Shown: piece after piece, positions 1 through 8,612 of the stretch
How the letters are laid out: the number at the start of each line of letters is the position of its first letter
Position numbering within the stretch: the first letter of the stretch is position 1
Assembly (NCBI RefSeq): GCF_003337715.1
Contig: NZ_QPIX01000008.1
Location: forward strand, 186,001 to 250,000
Direction: 5' to 3'
DNA from: Ciceribacter lividus
Lineage (GTDB): Bacteria; Pseudomonadota; Alphaproteobacteria; Rhizobiales; Rhizobiaceae
Length of the DNA stretch: 64,000 nucleotides
Made by a program: the position numbers and the translations under genes
Notes under the pieces: model-generated
Told to the model about the DNA's origin: nothing
The model's database searches: none
The model's input: the letters and a program-made list of their open reading frames with translations, nothing else

Positions 1-106
1 ACACATGCGCCTGCACGCCAACGCGGTTCGCCAGCTCGCCCGGCTTCTCGGCGCCGACGCGGGCAGCGCCAACAGGTTCAACCCGTCCCGAGAGGAGGCG
101 CCATGA
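1..106 (+). CDS. atpC: C-terminal end of N-ATPase subunit epsilon (AtpC), partial
   Basis: An open frame enters the window and stops at 104-106, overlapping the next ATG by the pattern ATGA. About 34 residues are visible, ending NPSREEAP. The visible piece alone has no diagnostic motif. The call rests on position: in N-type ATPase operons the order is atpD, atpC, atpQ, atpR, atpB, atpE, atpF, atpA, atpG, and everything from atpQ on is present here. A GAGAGGAGG ribosome binding site for the next gene lies inside its last codons. Confidence 0.5.
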   Translation, partial: HMRLHANAVRQLARLLGADAGSANRFNPSREEAP

Positions 107-393
107 CATCGCCGCACGAACCTCCTCGCGACGAACGGCTCGCCGGCGCTGCCCGTCGAGCCGCCCAGCGGCAACAGCAGGGTGCCGAGGATCCGGAACC
201 GTCGCTCGGGACGAGGCTCGGCCAGATCGGTATCCTCGGCTGGAGCATCGTCGTGCCGACGCTGCTTGCGCTCCTTCTCGGCCGTTGGCTCGACAGGACC
301 TTTTCGACGGGCGTCTTCTTCTCCGCACCCCTGATCATGATCGGCGCGGCGCTCGGTTTCCGCTCCGCCTGGAAATGGATGCATCGCCAATGA
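103..393 (+). CDS. atpQ: N-ATPase accessory membrane subunit AtpQ (AtpI/AtpZ-like)
   Basis: A 96-residue protein with a polar, Arg/Gln-rich N-terminus (1-40) and two hydrophobic segments (about 44-60 and 70-87) separated by a short basic loop (GRWLDRT). This is the fold of AtpI/AtpZ family proteins, which help assemble the membrane c-ring of rotary ATPases. It overlaps atpC by four bases and atpR by four bases, so translation is probably coupled. In the N-ATPase operon this position is occupied by AtpQ. The assignment follows from operon order plus the two-helix topology; the exact molecular role of AtpQ is not established. Confidence 0.8.
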   Translation: MTSPHEPPRDERLAGAARRAAQRQQQGAEDPEPSLGTRLGQIGILGWSIVVPTLLALLLGRWLDRTFSTGVFFSAPLIMIGAALGFRSAWKWMHRQ

Positions 394-686
394 TCGACAT
401 GTTTCTCTCCGCCCTCGACGGCATGTTTCTTCTCAAGGCGGCATTGGGTCTCACGCTCGGCGGCCTCCTCGGCCTCGCCCATTTCGGCCTCCTCGGCTGG
501 AATACGCGCTTCTTCGCTTCCGGGGAAGTCGCACGCGCCTTCTTCCTCCAGGCGGCTCGTTTCGCCGTCCTGGCGGCGGCACTCTTCGGCATTTCTCGCC
601 TCGGAGCCACCGCACTCCTGAGTGCCGCGGCCGGCATCGTGATCGGCCGGGGCCTGATCCTCAGGCGCGCGCGGAGCATGTCATGA
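390..686 (+). CDS. atpR: N-ATPase subunit AtpR
   Basis: A 98-residue, very hydrophobic protein starting MIDMFLSALDGM. The ATG at 390 overlaps the atpQ stop as ATGA, and the stop overlaps the atpB start in the same way, so this start is preferred to upstream in-frame codons. Three hydrophobic stretches are visible, with an arginine between helices (FLQAARFAVLAAALFGISRLG). AtpR is found only in N-type ATPases and is thought to sit near the c-ring; its function is not proven. The assignment depends on synteny as much as on sequence. Confidence 0.8.
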   Translation: MIDMFLSALDGMFLLKAALGLTLGGLLGLAHFGLLGWNTRFFASGEVARAFFLQAARFAVLAAALFGISRLGATALLSAAAGIVIGRGLILRRARSMS

Positions 687-1381
687 AGTCGCCACTCGTT
701 CTCGAACCGCTGTTCTTCGTCGGTCCGGTGCCCCTGACCCAGCCTGTCCTCGTCACCTGGGCAATCATGGCGGCGCTCGGCCTGCTGTTCTTCTTCGCCA
801 CGCGCAGGCTTTCGGTGAAGCCGTCACGGATGCAGGCCGCACTCGAAATCCTGGTTGAGGCGATCGACGGCCAGATCCGTGACACGATGCAGGTCGATCC
901 CCGCCCCTACCGTCCCCTGATCGGCACGCTGTTCCTCTACGTGCTGGTCGCCAACTGGTCGTCGCTGGTTCCCGGCATCGAGCCGCCGACGGCGCATATC
1001 GAGACGGATGCCGCGCTCGCGCTCATCGTTCTCGCCGCCACCATCGGCTACGGGATCGGCGCACGGGGGATCGCCGGCTACCTCAAGACCTTCGCCGAAC
1101 CGAGCTGGGTGATGATCCCGCTCAATGTCGTCGAGCAGATCACCCGGACCTTCTCGCTGATCGTGCGCCTCTTCGGCAACATCATGAGCGGCGTTTTCGT
1201 CATCGGCATCGTGCTGTCGCTCGCGGGCCTCATCGTGCCGATCCCGCTGATGGCGCTCGACTTGCTGACGGGCGCAGTACAAGCCTACATTTTCGCGGTT
1301 CTCGCAACCGTCTTCATCGGCGCGGCCGTCGGGGAGCGCCGGTCCCCATCCTCATCCCTGAAGGAGGAAAAAAGCCCATGA
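683..1381 (+). CDS. atpB: N-ATPase subunit a (AtpB)
   Basis: A 232-residue subunit a of the membrane sector, which forms the ion half-channels beside the c-ring. The signature helix FSLIVRLFGNIMSG holds Arg162, the stator arginine that contacts the c-ring carboxylate. Several transmembrane helices are visible (about 20-40, 80-98, 108-128, 160-182, 185-225). Length fits the short a subunits of N-type operons. It starts at ATG 683 (ATGA overlap with atpR), and its own stop overlaps the atpE start, which is preceded by a strong GAAGGAGG site at about 1361-1368. Confidence 0.95.
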   Translation: MKSPLVLEPLFFVGPVPLTQPVLVTWAIMAALGLLFFFATRRLSVKPSRMQAALEILVEAIDGQIRDTMQVDPRPYRPLIGTLFLYVLVANWSSLVPGIEPPTAHIETDAALALIVLAATIGYGIGARGIAGYLKTFAEPSWVMIPLNVVEQITRTFSLIVRLFGNIMSGVFVIGIVLSLAGLIVPIPLMALDLLTGAVQAYIFAVLATVFIGAAVGERRSPSSSLKEEKSP

Positions 1382-1623
1382 ACGTCATCGGAATCGTCAG
1401 CATCATCGCCGCAGCACTCGCCGTTTCCTTCGGCGCGATCGGTCCGGCACTTGCGGAAGGACGTGCCGTGGCTGCCGCCATGGACGCCATCGCCCGCCAG
1501 CCGGAAGCGGCCGGAACCCTTTCCCGCACCCTGTTCGTTGGCCTGGCGATGATCGAGACCATGGCGATCTATTGTCTCGTCATCGCTCTGCTCGTGCTGT
1601 TCGCCAATCCCTACGCCGCCTGA
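1378..1623 (+). CDS. atpE: N-ATPase subunit c (AtpE), two-carboxylate hairpin
   Basis: An 81-residue helical hairpin that makes the rotor ring. Helix 1 carries GPALAEGRA with Glu27 and helix 2 carries AMIETMAIY with Glu60, Thr61 and Tyr65. The polar loop is RQPEA. In sodium-binding c subunits the corresponding residues are Gln in helix 1 and Glu-Ser/Thr plus Tyr in helix 2. Here helix 1 has a second carboxylate, the pattern known from N-type c-rings. The N-type family was first predicted to be sodium-coupled, but the Burkholderia pseudomallei c17 ring was reported to be proton-specific, so the coupling ion cannot be read off safely. Confidence 0.95.
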   Translation: MNVIGIVSIIAAALAVSFGAIGPALAEGRAVAAAMDAIARQPEAAGTLSRTLFVGLAMIETMAIYCLVIALLVLFANPYAA

Positions 1624-1636
1624 GGGGCATCCGGTC

Positions 1637-2368
1637 ATGCACATCGACTGGTGGACGCTCGGGCTGCAGACCATCAACGTCCTGATCCTCGTCTGGCTCC
1701 TGCAGCGCTTCCTGCTGAAGCCCGTCGCCGCGATCATCGAGGCGAGACGCGCCGAGGCCGCAAGCGTGATGAGCCTGGCAGAACAGGCGCGCGCCGACGC
1801 CGAAGCGGAGCGGCAGAAGGCCGCCGAGGAGGTGCAACGGATCACCGAAAGCCGAGGAGAGGCTCTGAAAGCCGCGGCGGCCGACGCCGAGGTCGCGAAG
1901 GCGAAGCTCCTTGCGCAGGCGCGTGACGAGGCCGAGACGCTGAGACGCGCCGCCGACGCCGAAATCGACCGGAAGCGCCGAGAGGCCGCGGCCTCCGATG
2001 CCGAGCACGCAAAGGCGCTCGCCGTCGAGATCGCCCGCAAGCTCTTCACCCGCCTCCCGGACGAGGCAAAGGTCTCCGGCTTCATCGACGGCCTTGTCGA
2101 CGCCGTCATCGCATTGCCCGAAGAGAGCCGGTCCGACATCGGCAAAGGCACGCCGCTGACCCTCAAGACCGCACGACCGCTCACCGCCGGCGAAGACGAG
2201 ACCCTGCACACCAAGCTTGCCGCCGCACTGGGCCGGCCGGTGGACCTCTCCGTCGTTTGCGACAACGATCTCATCGCCGGCCTGGAGATCGACACGCCGC
2301 ATGCTTTGGTGCGCAACAGTTTTCGCGGCGATCTCGACCGCATAGCCCGGGAGTTGGCGCACGAATGA
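1637..2368 (+). CDS. atpF: N-ATPase subunit b with delta-like C-terminal domain (AtpF)
   Basis: A 243-residue peripheral stalk subunit. Residues 1-30 form one membrane helix ([19 protein letters not shown]), then a long alanine- and charge-rich coiled coil to about 130. The last 90 residues (from about 155) read like the C-terminal domain of subunit delta: [20 protein letters not shown] followed by [20 protein letters not shown]-type operons lack a separate atpH, and none is seen here, so this protein probably supplies both b and delta functions. Ordinary b subunits are about 160 residues. It overlaps atpA by ATGA at 2365-2368. Confidence 0.9.
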   Translation: MHIDWWTLGLQTINVLILVWLLQRFLLKPVAAIIEARRAEAASVMSLAEQARADAEAERQKAAEEVQRITESRGEALKAAAADAEVAKAKLLAQARDEAETLRRAADAEIDRKRREAAASDAEHAKALAVEIARKLFTRLPDEAKVSGFIDGLVDAVIALPEESRSDIGKGTPLTLKTARPLTAGEDETLHTKLAAALGRPVDLSVVCDNDLIAGLEIDTPHALVRNSFRGDLDRIARELAHE

Positions 2369-3903
2369 CGGAGAACGGTAAGAAGAGATCGGACTGGTTC
2401 ACCGAAAGCAGCACCGAGATCGTGCAGTTGCGGCTCGGTCCTTCCGCCGAAGCTGTGGGCCGGGTCGAGCATGTCGCCGACAATGTCGCGGCCGTTTCGG
2501 GCCTGCCCGACGTCCGCCTGAACGAATTGCTGCTCTTCGAGGGCGGACGCACCGGTTTTGCGCTCACGCTGGACGAGGAGACCATCAGCGCCGTCCTGCT
2601 CGATGACGGGGCGGCGATCCAGTCCGGCTCCCGTGTGCGGGGCACCGGCGAAGTGGTGCGGGTTCCTGTCGGACGCGCGCTCCTCGGCCGGATCGTCGAT
2701 CCCCTCGGCCGGCCGCTCGACGGCGGGCCGCCCATTGCCGCAGAGGCCCAAGAGCCCATTGAACGGCCGGCTCCAGCCATCATTGACCGCGACCTCGTCT
2801 CGCGCCCCGTCGAAACCGGCATTCTCGTTGTCGACGCATTGTTTGCCCTCGGCCGTGGTCAGCGCGAACTGATCATCGGCGACCGGGCGACGGGAAAGAC
2901 CTCGATCGCTGTCGACACGATTGTCAACCAGAAGGACGCCGACATCATCAGCGTCTATGTGGCCGTCGGACAGCGGGCGACGGCCGTCGAGCGCGTCATT
3001 GAAGCCATCCGCAATCATGGCGCCATGGACCGGTGCATCTTCGTGGTCGCGTCCGCCGCGGCTTCGCCGGGACTGCAGTGGATCGCGCCGTTCACCGGCT
3101 TCACCATGGCGGAGTATTTCCGCGACCGGGGCGAGCATGCACTGATCGTGATCGATGATCTCAGCAAGCACGCCGCGACGCATCGCGAACTGGCGCTGTT
3201 GACGCGCGAACCGCCGGGTCGGGAAGCTTATCCTGGTGACGTCTTCTACTTGCATGCGCGCCTCTTGGAGCGCGCGGCAAAGCTCTCCGGCAAGCTCGGA
3301 GGAGGCTCTCTCACGGCGTTGCCGATCGCCGAGACGGACGCGGGTAATCTGTCGGCCTATATTCCGACGAACCTGATCTCGATCACGGACGGACAGATCG
3401 TCCTCAACTCGCACCTTTTCACCGCCGACCAACGGCCGGCCGTCGACGTCGGCCTCAGCGTCAGCCGCGTGGGCGGCAAGGCACAGCATCCGGCCCTGCG
3501 ACAGGTGTCCGGCGAGGTTCGCCTGCAGTATTCGCAGTTCCAGGAGCTCGAAATGTTCACCCGCTTCGGCGGCATTTCCGACAAGCGCGTCAAGGCGCAG
3601 ATGCTCCGGGGGAAACACATCCGCGCCCTGCTCTCGCAGCAGCGCTTCGCGACCTTGCGGATGATCGACCAGATCGCCCTGCTTGCCGCCCTGAACGCCG
3701 GGACGCTCGACGCGCTTTCGCCGGAAGACCTCGCGACGTTGCGCACACGCCTCGCCGCTTTCCTCGACGCGAACCCGACATCCGCGACAACGGCTATCGA
3801 AGAAGGCAAGCAACTCGCCGAGAGCCAGCTCGCCGATCTCGTGGCCGTGGTCGCGAGGCTTGCAGCGGAGCTCGCCTCCACTGCGGCAGACGCGGAGTCG
3901 TGA
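2365..3903 (+). CDS. atpA: N-ATPase subunit alpha (AtpA)
   Basis: A 512-residue alpha subunit of the soluble catalytic head, carrying the non-catalytic nucleotide sites. The P-loop GDRATGKTS lies at residues 172-180 and is followed by the conserved DTIVNQ and [17 protein letters not shown] stretches. The [12 protein letters not shown] segment (Walker B region) and [10 protein letters not shown] are also present. Starting at ATG 2365 gives the normal alpha length; longer in-frame starts would run into atpF. It is followed after three bases by atpG. Confidence 0.97.
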   Translation: MTENGKKRSDWFTESSTEIVQLRLGPSAEAVGRVEHVADNVAAVSGLPDVRLNELLLFEGGRTGFALTLDEETISAVLLDDGAAIQSGSRVRGTGEVVRVPVGRALLGRIVDPLGRPLDGGPPIAAEAQEPIERPAPAIIDRDLVSRPVETGILVVDALFALGRGQRELIIGDRATGKTSIAVDTIVNQKDADIISVYVAVGQRATAVERVIEAIRNHGAMDRCIFVVASAAASPGLQWIAPFTGFTMAEYFRDRGEHALIVIDDLSKHAATHRELALLTREPPGREAYPGDVFYLHARLLERAAKLSGKLGGGSLTALPIAETDAGNLSAYIPTNLISITDGQIVLNSHLFTADQRPAVDVGLSVSRVGGKAQHPALRQVSGEVRLQYSQFQELEMFTRFGGISDKRVKAQMLRGKHIRALLSQQRFATLRMIDQIALLAALNAGTLDALSPEDLATLRTRLAAFLDANPTSATTAIEEGKQLAESQLADLVAVVARLAAELASTAADAES

Positions 3904-3906
3904 ACG

Positions 3907-4830
3907 ATGGTCGAGCGGCTCAGCGGCGTCGAGGCGAGAATAGGCTCCGTCCGGCAGCTATCCACCATCGTGACCGCCATGCGCGGCATCGCCGTCGCCC
4001 ATTCGCGGGAGGCACGCCAGCACCTCGCCGGTGTGCGGACCTACGCCGATGCGATCGGCGTCGCGATCGGCGAAGCTCTCTCGCTGCTGCCGGCCTCACC
4101 GGCCACCGTCAACACCTCCGGTGGCGAGGCGGTCGTCGCGTTCTGCACGGAACAGGGCTTTGCCGGTACGTTCAACGAGAGAGTGCTGGATGCAGTGGAG
4201 GCCTTCAGCAATGAGCGCGCCGGACATCCGCCGGCGCTGCTTCTCGTCGGCGACCGCGGACTGATGATCGCCGGCGAGCGGGGGCTTGCGGTCGAGTGGT
4301 CGGCGCCGATGATCGCCCATGTCGACGAGGCGGCACAGCTTGCCGAACGGATCATCGACGCGCTCTACGATCGCCTGGAAGCGGGTGCGATATCCGAGGT
4401 CACCGTCATCCACACGGCGCTCGTACCTGCCGGCCGGATCGACATTGTCACAAAGCGCCTGATACCCTTCGATTACCAAAGGTTTCAGCTTGCGCGGCTG
4501 ACGGAGGCGCCCTTGATCACGCTTCCGCCACAGCGCCTCCTCGAGGGGCTCGCCCAGGAATACGTGTTTGCCGAGTTGTGCGAGGCGGTCATCATCTCCT
4601 TCGCAGCGGAGAACGAGGCGCGCACACGCGCCATGATCGCGGCAAAGGACAATGTCTCCAGGAAGCTCGACGACCTGACGGCCCTTGCCCGCCAGCTTCG
4701 TCAGGAGGAGATCACCAACGAGGTCATCGAGCTGGCCGACCAGGCGGATGATCCCGCCGGATCGACGGGCGCGCGGGCCTCGTCCGGGCGTAGCCGGAGA
4801 ACGGCGCAGGATCGCGCTGGCCCGGAGTAG
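3907..4830 (+). CDS. atpG: N-ATPase subunit gamma (AtpG), last gene of the operon
   Basis: A 307-residue gamma-type central shaft protein. The N-terminus (VERLSGVEARIGSVRQLSTI) and the C-terminal helix (AAKDNVSRKLDDLTALARQL) are the two long helices that form the rotor axle; the C-terminal helix carries the conserved MIAAKDN motif. The last 35 residues (from GSTGARASSGRSRR) are polar and probably unstructured. It starts three bases after atpA. No further atp gene follows, and the next gene is convergent, so the operon ends here as in other N-type operons. The sequence is more divergent than housekeeping gamma subunits. Confidence 0.93.
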   Translation: MVERLSGVEARIGSVRQLSTIVTAMRGIAVAHSREARQHLAGVRTYADAIGVAIGEALSLLPASPATVNTSGGEAVVAFCTEQGFAGTFNERVLDAVEAFSNERAGHPPALLLVGDRGLMIAGERGLAVEWSAPMIAHVDEAAQLAERIIDALYDRLEAGAISEVTVIHTALVPAGRIDIVTKRLIPFDYQRFQLARLTEAPLITLPPQRLLEGLAQEYVFAELCEAVIISFAAENEARTRAMIAAKDNVSRKLDDLTALARQLRQEEITNEVIELADQADDPAGSTGARASSGRSRRTAQDRAGPE

Positions 4831-4862
4831 TCGGAGGCGCTCGGCGGCCGAGGTTCGACGCC

Positions 4863-5537
4863 CTATCCAACCCGGCCGGTATGCCTCTCGCGGGTGGCGA
4901 GGTTTGCAACAAGATCGCCGAAACGGTCGCCTTGAACCGCCACGTGGCTGCGCAGACGCTCTCGCGCTGCGTTTGCATCGCCGGCAAGAATGGCCTCCAC
5001 GATTTCCCCATGCTCGCTGAACGAGGTCTTCATGCGGTTGCGCACCCTGAGCTGGAGACGACGATAAGGGCGAAGGCGGCGATGCAGCGCGATGCACTGC
5101 TCCTCCAGGAAGCCGCTGTGGCTCGCCGCGTAGATCGCCTGATGAAAGCTCTCGTTTTCGTAGTAGTAGCGGTCGGGGTCTTCGCTCGCAGCTGCCTCCT
5201 TGCACTTCTCGTGGGCGGCGAGAAGGGCAGCGCCGTCTTCCCTGGTATGCCGGCGTGCGGCAAGCGCCCCCGCCATGGCTTCCAGTTCGGCCATCACCTC
5301 GAACATTTCAAAGACGCGCTGCGGCCCAGGATCAACCACGACGGCACCCCGCCGCGGCCTGATTTCGACGAGCCCGATCGCACTCAATTGCAGCAAGGCT
5401 TCCCGGATCGGAGTACGGGAAACTCCGAAGCGGGTCGCAAGCTGGGTTTCGTCAAGGCGCTCTCCCGGCGCGAACTCGCCGGTCACGATGCCGTTCTCGA
5501 TGCTGTCGCGCAGCTTGTAGAAGATATTCTCGCTCAT
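4863..5537 (-). CDS. matR: GntR/FCD-family regulator of malonate operon (MatR)
   Basis: A 224-residue regulator. Residues 1-70 form the winged helix (LRDSIENGIVTGEFAPGERL, then FGVSRTPIREALLQL) typical of GntR proteins, and residues 80-215 form an FCD ligand-binding domain (FHQAIYAASHSG, SEHGEIVEAILAGDA). It is divergent from a TRAP transporter and malonyl-CoA genes, the same arrangement as matR and matPQMAB in rhizobia, where the regulator represses malonate uptake and degradation. A palindrome of the FadR/FCD type lies between the two starts. The specific ligand (malonate or malonyl-CoA) is inferred from context. Confidence 0.88.
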   Translation of the reverse strand: MSENIFYKLRDSIENGIVTGEFAPGERLDETQLATRFGVSRTPIREALLQLSAIGLVEIRPRRGAVVVDPGPQRVFEMFEVMAELEAMAGALAARRHTREDGAALLAAHEKCKEAAASEDPDRYYYENESFHQAIYAASHSGFLEEQCIALHRRLRPYRRLQLRVRNRMKTSFSEHGEIVEAILAGDANAARERLRSHVAVQGDRFGDLVANLATRERHTGRVG

Positions 5538-5576
5538 TCCCTGCCCATTTCGCCCCAGATATGCGCCGTCTCGTTT

Positions 5577-5598
5577 CTTGTATACAAGATTGTTGACA
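5577..5598. promoter_or_regulatory. Candidate MatR operator and -35 box
   Basis: A perfect 12-base palindrome, CTTGTATACAAG (5577-5588), lies in the divergent gap between matR and matP. It fits the TNGTNNNACNA half-site rule for FadR/FCD-type GntR proteins. A TTGACA -35 hexamer for the matP direction follows at 5593-5598; the -10 box is less clear. The placement would let one MatR dimer block both promoters. Confidence 0.7.
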
Positions 5599-5663
5599 TT
5601 GTGCGCAAGATAGCTTCATTCTTATACCACCGGCGGGAGGGCCGGAATACCAGGGAGGAAGAG

Positions 5664-6668
5664 ATGAGCATTTTTCTACGGACGCTGATGGCATCCGCAG
5701 TCGTCGCCGTCGGCAGCCTAGCCGTGACCTCGGCCGATGCCCAAACGGTGCTGAAGGCTTCGCACCAGTTCCCCGGGGGCAAGGGCGACATCCGTGACGA
5801 GATGGTCCAGCTGATCGCCAAGGACGTGGCGGCAGCCAATGTCGGCCTCGAGATCCAGGTCTTTCCGGGATCCTCGCTCTACAAGGCGAATGACCAGTGG
5901 AACGCCGTCACTCGCGGTCTCCTCGACATGACGTCGTTTCCCCTGGACTATGCCTCGGGCCGCCATCCGGAATTCTCCGCGACGTTGATGCCCGGGCTTG
6001 TCGGAAACTTCGACCGCGCAATGCGGCTCAACGATTCCGAGTTCATGCAGGACATCAAGAAGATCATCGAGGACGCCGGTGCGATCGTGATCTCCGACGC
6101 CTGGCTTTCCGGCGCGTTCGCGTCGAAGAAGAGCTGCATCACCTCGCCCGACACGATCAAGGGCCAGGTCATCCGTGCAGCCGGGCCGGCTTTCGAGGAA
6201 ATGCTCGTGGAAGCGGGTGCCTCCATCGCGTCCATGCCGTCTTCGGAGATCTACTCCGGCATGCAGACCGGTGTGCTCGATGCGGCGAACACATCGTCTG
6301 CGAGCTTCGTCTCCTATCGCCTGTTCGAACAGGCCAAGTGCCTGACGGCGCCCGGTGAAAACGCTCTCTGGTTCATGTACGAGCCGGTGCTGGTGTCGAA
6401 GCGCGTCTTCGAAGGCCTGACGGAAGAGCAGCAAAAGGCGATCCTTGCGGCCGGAGAAAAGGCAGAGGCCTATTTCAACGAGGAGGTTCGCAAGGGAGAC
6501 CAGGTGATGATCGACACCTACAAGAAGGCGGGTGTCGAAGTCGTCCAGATGTCGAAGGACGATTTCGACGCCTGGCTCGAGGTCGCCAAGAAGTCGTCCT
6601 ACAAGAACTTCGCCGCCAACGTGCCCGGCGGTGACAAGCTGATCGAAAAGGCCCTTGCCGTGAAGTGA
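5664..6668 (+). CDS. matP: TRAP transporter substrate-binding protein for malonate (DctP family, MatP)
   Basis: A 334-residue periplasmic binding protein. A signal peptide is clear (MSIFLRTLMASAVVAVGSLA, cleavage near ADAQ at 26). The mature protein shows DctP features: LKASHQFPGGKGDIRDE near the N-terminus, EIQVFPGSSLYKANDQW, and the conserved ligand-binding arginine region VIRAAGP. The ATG at 5664 has a GGAGGAAGAG site. It heads a tandem with small and large TRAP membrane subunits and malonyl-CoA genes, so malonate is the likely ligand, as for the Sinorhizobium mat operon. Confidence 0.9.
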   Translation: MSIFLRTLMASAVVAVGSLAVTSADAQTVLKASHQFPGGKGDIRDEMVQLIAKDVAAANVGLEIQVFPGSSLYKANDQWNAVTRGLLDMTSFPLDYASGRHPEFSATLMPGLVGNFDRAMRLNDSEFMQDIKKIIEDAGAIVISDAWLSGAFASKKSCITSPDTIKGQVIRAAGPAFEEMLVEAGASIASMPSSEIYSGMQTGVLDAANTSSASFVSYRLFEQAKCLTAPGENALWFMYEPVLVSKRVFEGLTEEQQKAILAAGEKAEAYFNEEVRKGDQVMIDTYKKAGVEVVQMSKDDFDAWLEVAKKSSYKNFAANVPGGDKLIEKALAVK

Positions 6669-6735
6669 GAAAGGTGACTGAGGGGCGCGCGACAGCGCGC
6701 CCTCCCACTGCTTCTCGCAACTCGAGGATAATCGC

Positions 6736-7299
6736 ATGCTCAAGGCCTATGTAACGGCTGTCGGCAACGCTTCGCGCGGGCTCGCGATCGTTGCGACGGC
6801 TCTGGTCATCACGTCCATGCTGGTAATTTGCCAGATGATTGCGATGCGCTACGTGCTGCGCCAGCCGACGATCTGGCAGACGGATTTCGTCGTCTTCTCC
6901 GCAACGGCGGCAATGTTCCTCGGCGCGCCTTACGTCTTGTTGAAGGGCGGACATGTCGGTGTCGACGTCGTCGAGATGATGGTCGGCAGCCGCACCCGGG
7001 CGGTGCTGCGGGTCGTGGCGAGCCTGCTCGGTCTCCTCTTCTGCGTCATCATGCTCATTGCGACCTGGATCCAGTTCCACGACGCATGGGCGGGCAACTG
7101 GAGACATTCGAGCGTCTGGGCGCCGCCACTCTGGGTACCGCTTGCCGCCCTGCCGGCAAGCTTCGCCATGCTGTGCCTGCAATATGTCGCCCAGATCATG
7201 ACGCTCGTCTCCGCGCTCGCGGCACCGGTAGCGAACGGCCATCGCAGCGTCGAGGGGAAGCCCGATACCAATCCGCATCCCCGGGAGATCGCCCAATGA
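6736..7299 (+). CDS. matQ: TRAP transporter small membrane subunit (DctQ family, MatQ)
   Basis: A 187-residue integral membrane protein with four hydrophobic segments (about 15-40, 52-75, 92-115, 130-155), the usual topology of TRAP small subunits. The conserved RYVLRQPTIWQTDFV stretch follows helix 1. It sits between the binding protein and the large subunit and overlaps the large subunit by ATGA at 7296-7299. It would couple the binding protein to the ion-driven carrier in the inner membrane. Confidence 0.9.
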   Translation: MLKAYVTAVGNASRGLAIVATALVITSMLVICQMIAMRYVLRQPTIWQTDFVVFSATAAMFLGAPYVLLKGGHVGVDVVEMMVGSRTRAVLRVVASLLGLLFCVIMLIATWIQFHDAWAGNWRHSSVWAPPLWVPLAALPASFAMLCLQYVAQIMTLVSALAAPVANGHRSVEGKPDTNPHPREIAQ

Positions 7300-8612
7300 A
7301 CCCCACCGTCTCCGGTCTGATGATCGTCGGCTGCCTGTTCGCACTGCTCGCGACAGGCATGCCGATCGCCTTCGCCCTCGGCCTTGCAGCCTTTGCGGCG
7401 CTCTATGCGCAAAGCGGCGGCGCCATCTTCTACGTGCTCGGCGACACGATGTTCTCCGGCATCGCCAATCTCGCCTACGTATCCATTCCGATGTTCGTCC
7501 TCATGGGGGCGGCGGTCGCCTCGTCTCCGGCGGGATCGGACCTCTATACTTCGCTCGACCGCTGGCTGAACCGCATTCCGGGCGGACTCATCCTTTCGAA
7601 TATCGGAGCTTGTGCGATCTTTTCCGGCATGACCGGCTCATCGCCGGCGACTTGCGCGGCAATCGGCAAGATGGGCATTCCGGAGATGCTGAAGCGTGGA
7701 TATCCGACCTCGGTGGCGAGCGGCTCGATCGCCGCCGGTGGCACGCTCGGGATTCTCATTCCCCCGTCGGTGACGCTGATCGTCTACGGGATTGCGACCG
7801 AAACATCGATCGGTCGCCTGTTCATGGCAGGCGTCGTTCCCGGGCTCCTGCTGACGGTCATGTTCATGACCTGGGCGATCATCGACTGCAAGCGCAAGGG
7901 CTACGAATTCGATGCACGCCTCGTCCGCTATTCGATAAGGGAACGGCTGACCGGCCTGCCGCGCATCCTGCCATTCCTGCTGATCATCGCCGGAACGCTC
8001 TACGTGCTCTACGGCGGGATCGCCACGCCGTCGGAAGCGGCCGGGGCCGGTGCGCTGCTGACATTGCTGGTGGTGATCATCGCCTACCGCCTGTTCCGTT
8101 TCCGATCCGTCGCCGGCATCTTCGGTTCGGCGATGAAAGAAAGCGTCATGATCATGATGATCATGGCCGCCGCCGAGCTCTTCGCCTTCGCACTGTCTTC
8201 TTTGTTCATTACGCAGACCGTCGCCGCCGCCATCGCCGACATGGAAGTGAACCGGTGGGTGCTTATGGTGGTCATCAACGTCTTCCTGTTGATCTGCGGC
8301 ATGTTTCTGCCGCCGGTCGCCGTGATCGTGATGACGGCGCCGATGCTTTTTCCGATCGTCACCCAGGCGGGCTTCGACCCCTACTGGTTCGCGATCGTGC
8401 TGACGATCAACATGGAGGTGGGGCTGATTACCCCGCCCATCGGCCTCAATCTCTTCGTCATCAACGCCATCGCACCGCAGATCCAGACACGGGACATCCT
8501 CTGGGGTTCGCTGCCTTATGTGCTCGTCATGTTTCTCGCGATCCTCATCCTTTGCATCTTCCCGGGAATCGCAACCTGGTTGCCGAACCACATGCTGGGG
8601 ACGATCCAATGA
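7296..8612 (+). CDS. matM: TRAP transporter large membrane subunit (DctM family, MatM)
   Basis: A 438-residue carrier of the TRAP family with about 12 transmembrane helices. The family motifs GMTGSSPATCAAIG and GILIPPSVTLIVYGI (the re-entrant hairpin region) and the C-terminal GLITPPIGLNLFV are all visible. The ATG at 7296 overlaps the matQ stop; earlier in-frame codons lie within matQ. It drives uptake with an ion gradient. It overlaps matA by ATGA at 8609-8612. Confidence 0.93.
   Translation: MNPTVSGLMIVGCLFALLATGMPIAFALGLAAFAALYAQSGGAIFYVLGDTMFSGIANLAYVSIPMFVLMGAAVASSPAGSDLYTSLDRWLNRIPGGLILSNIGACAIFSGMTGSSPATCAAIGKMGIPEMLKRGYPTSVASGSIAAGGTLGILIPPSVTLIVYGIATETSIGRLFMAGVVPGLLLTVMFMTWAIIDCKRKGYEFDARLVRYSIRERLTGLPRILPFLLIIAGTLYVLYGGIATPSEAAGAGALLTLLVVIIAYRLFRFRSVAGIFGSAMKESVMIMMIMAAAELFAFALSSLFITQTVAAAIADMEVNRWVLMVVINVFLLICGMFLPPVAVIVMTAPMLFPIVTQAGFDPYWFAIVLTINMEVGLITPPIGLNLFVINAIAPQIQTRDILWGSLPYVLVMFLAILILCIFPGIATWLPNHMLGTIQ

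Noticed and set aside
1285..3813. An 842-codon open frame on the minus strand opposite the atp genes
   Set aside because: It is the antisense shadow of atpE, atpF and atpA in GC-rich DNA, with Arg/Asp-rich composition and no family motifs.
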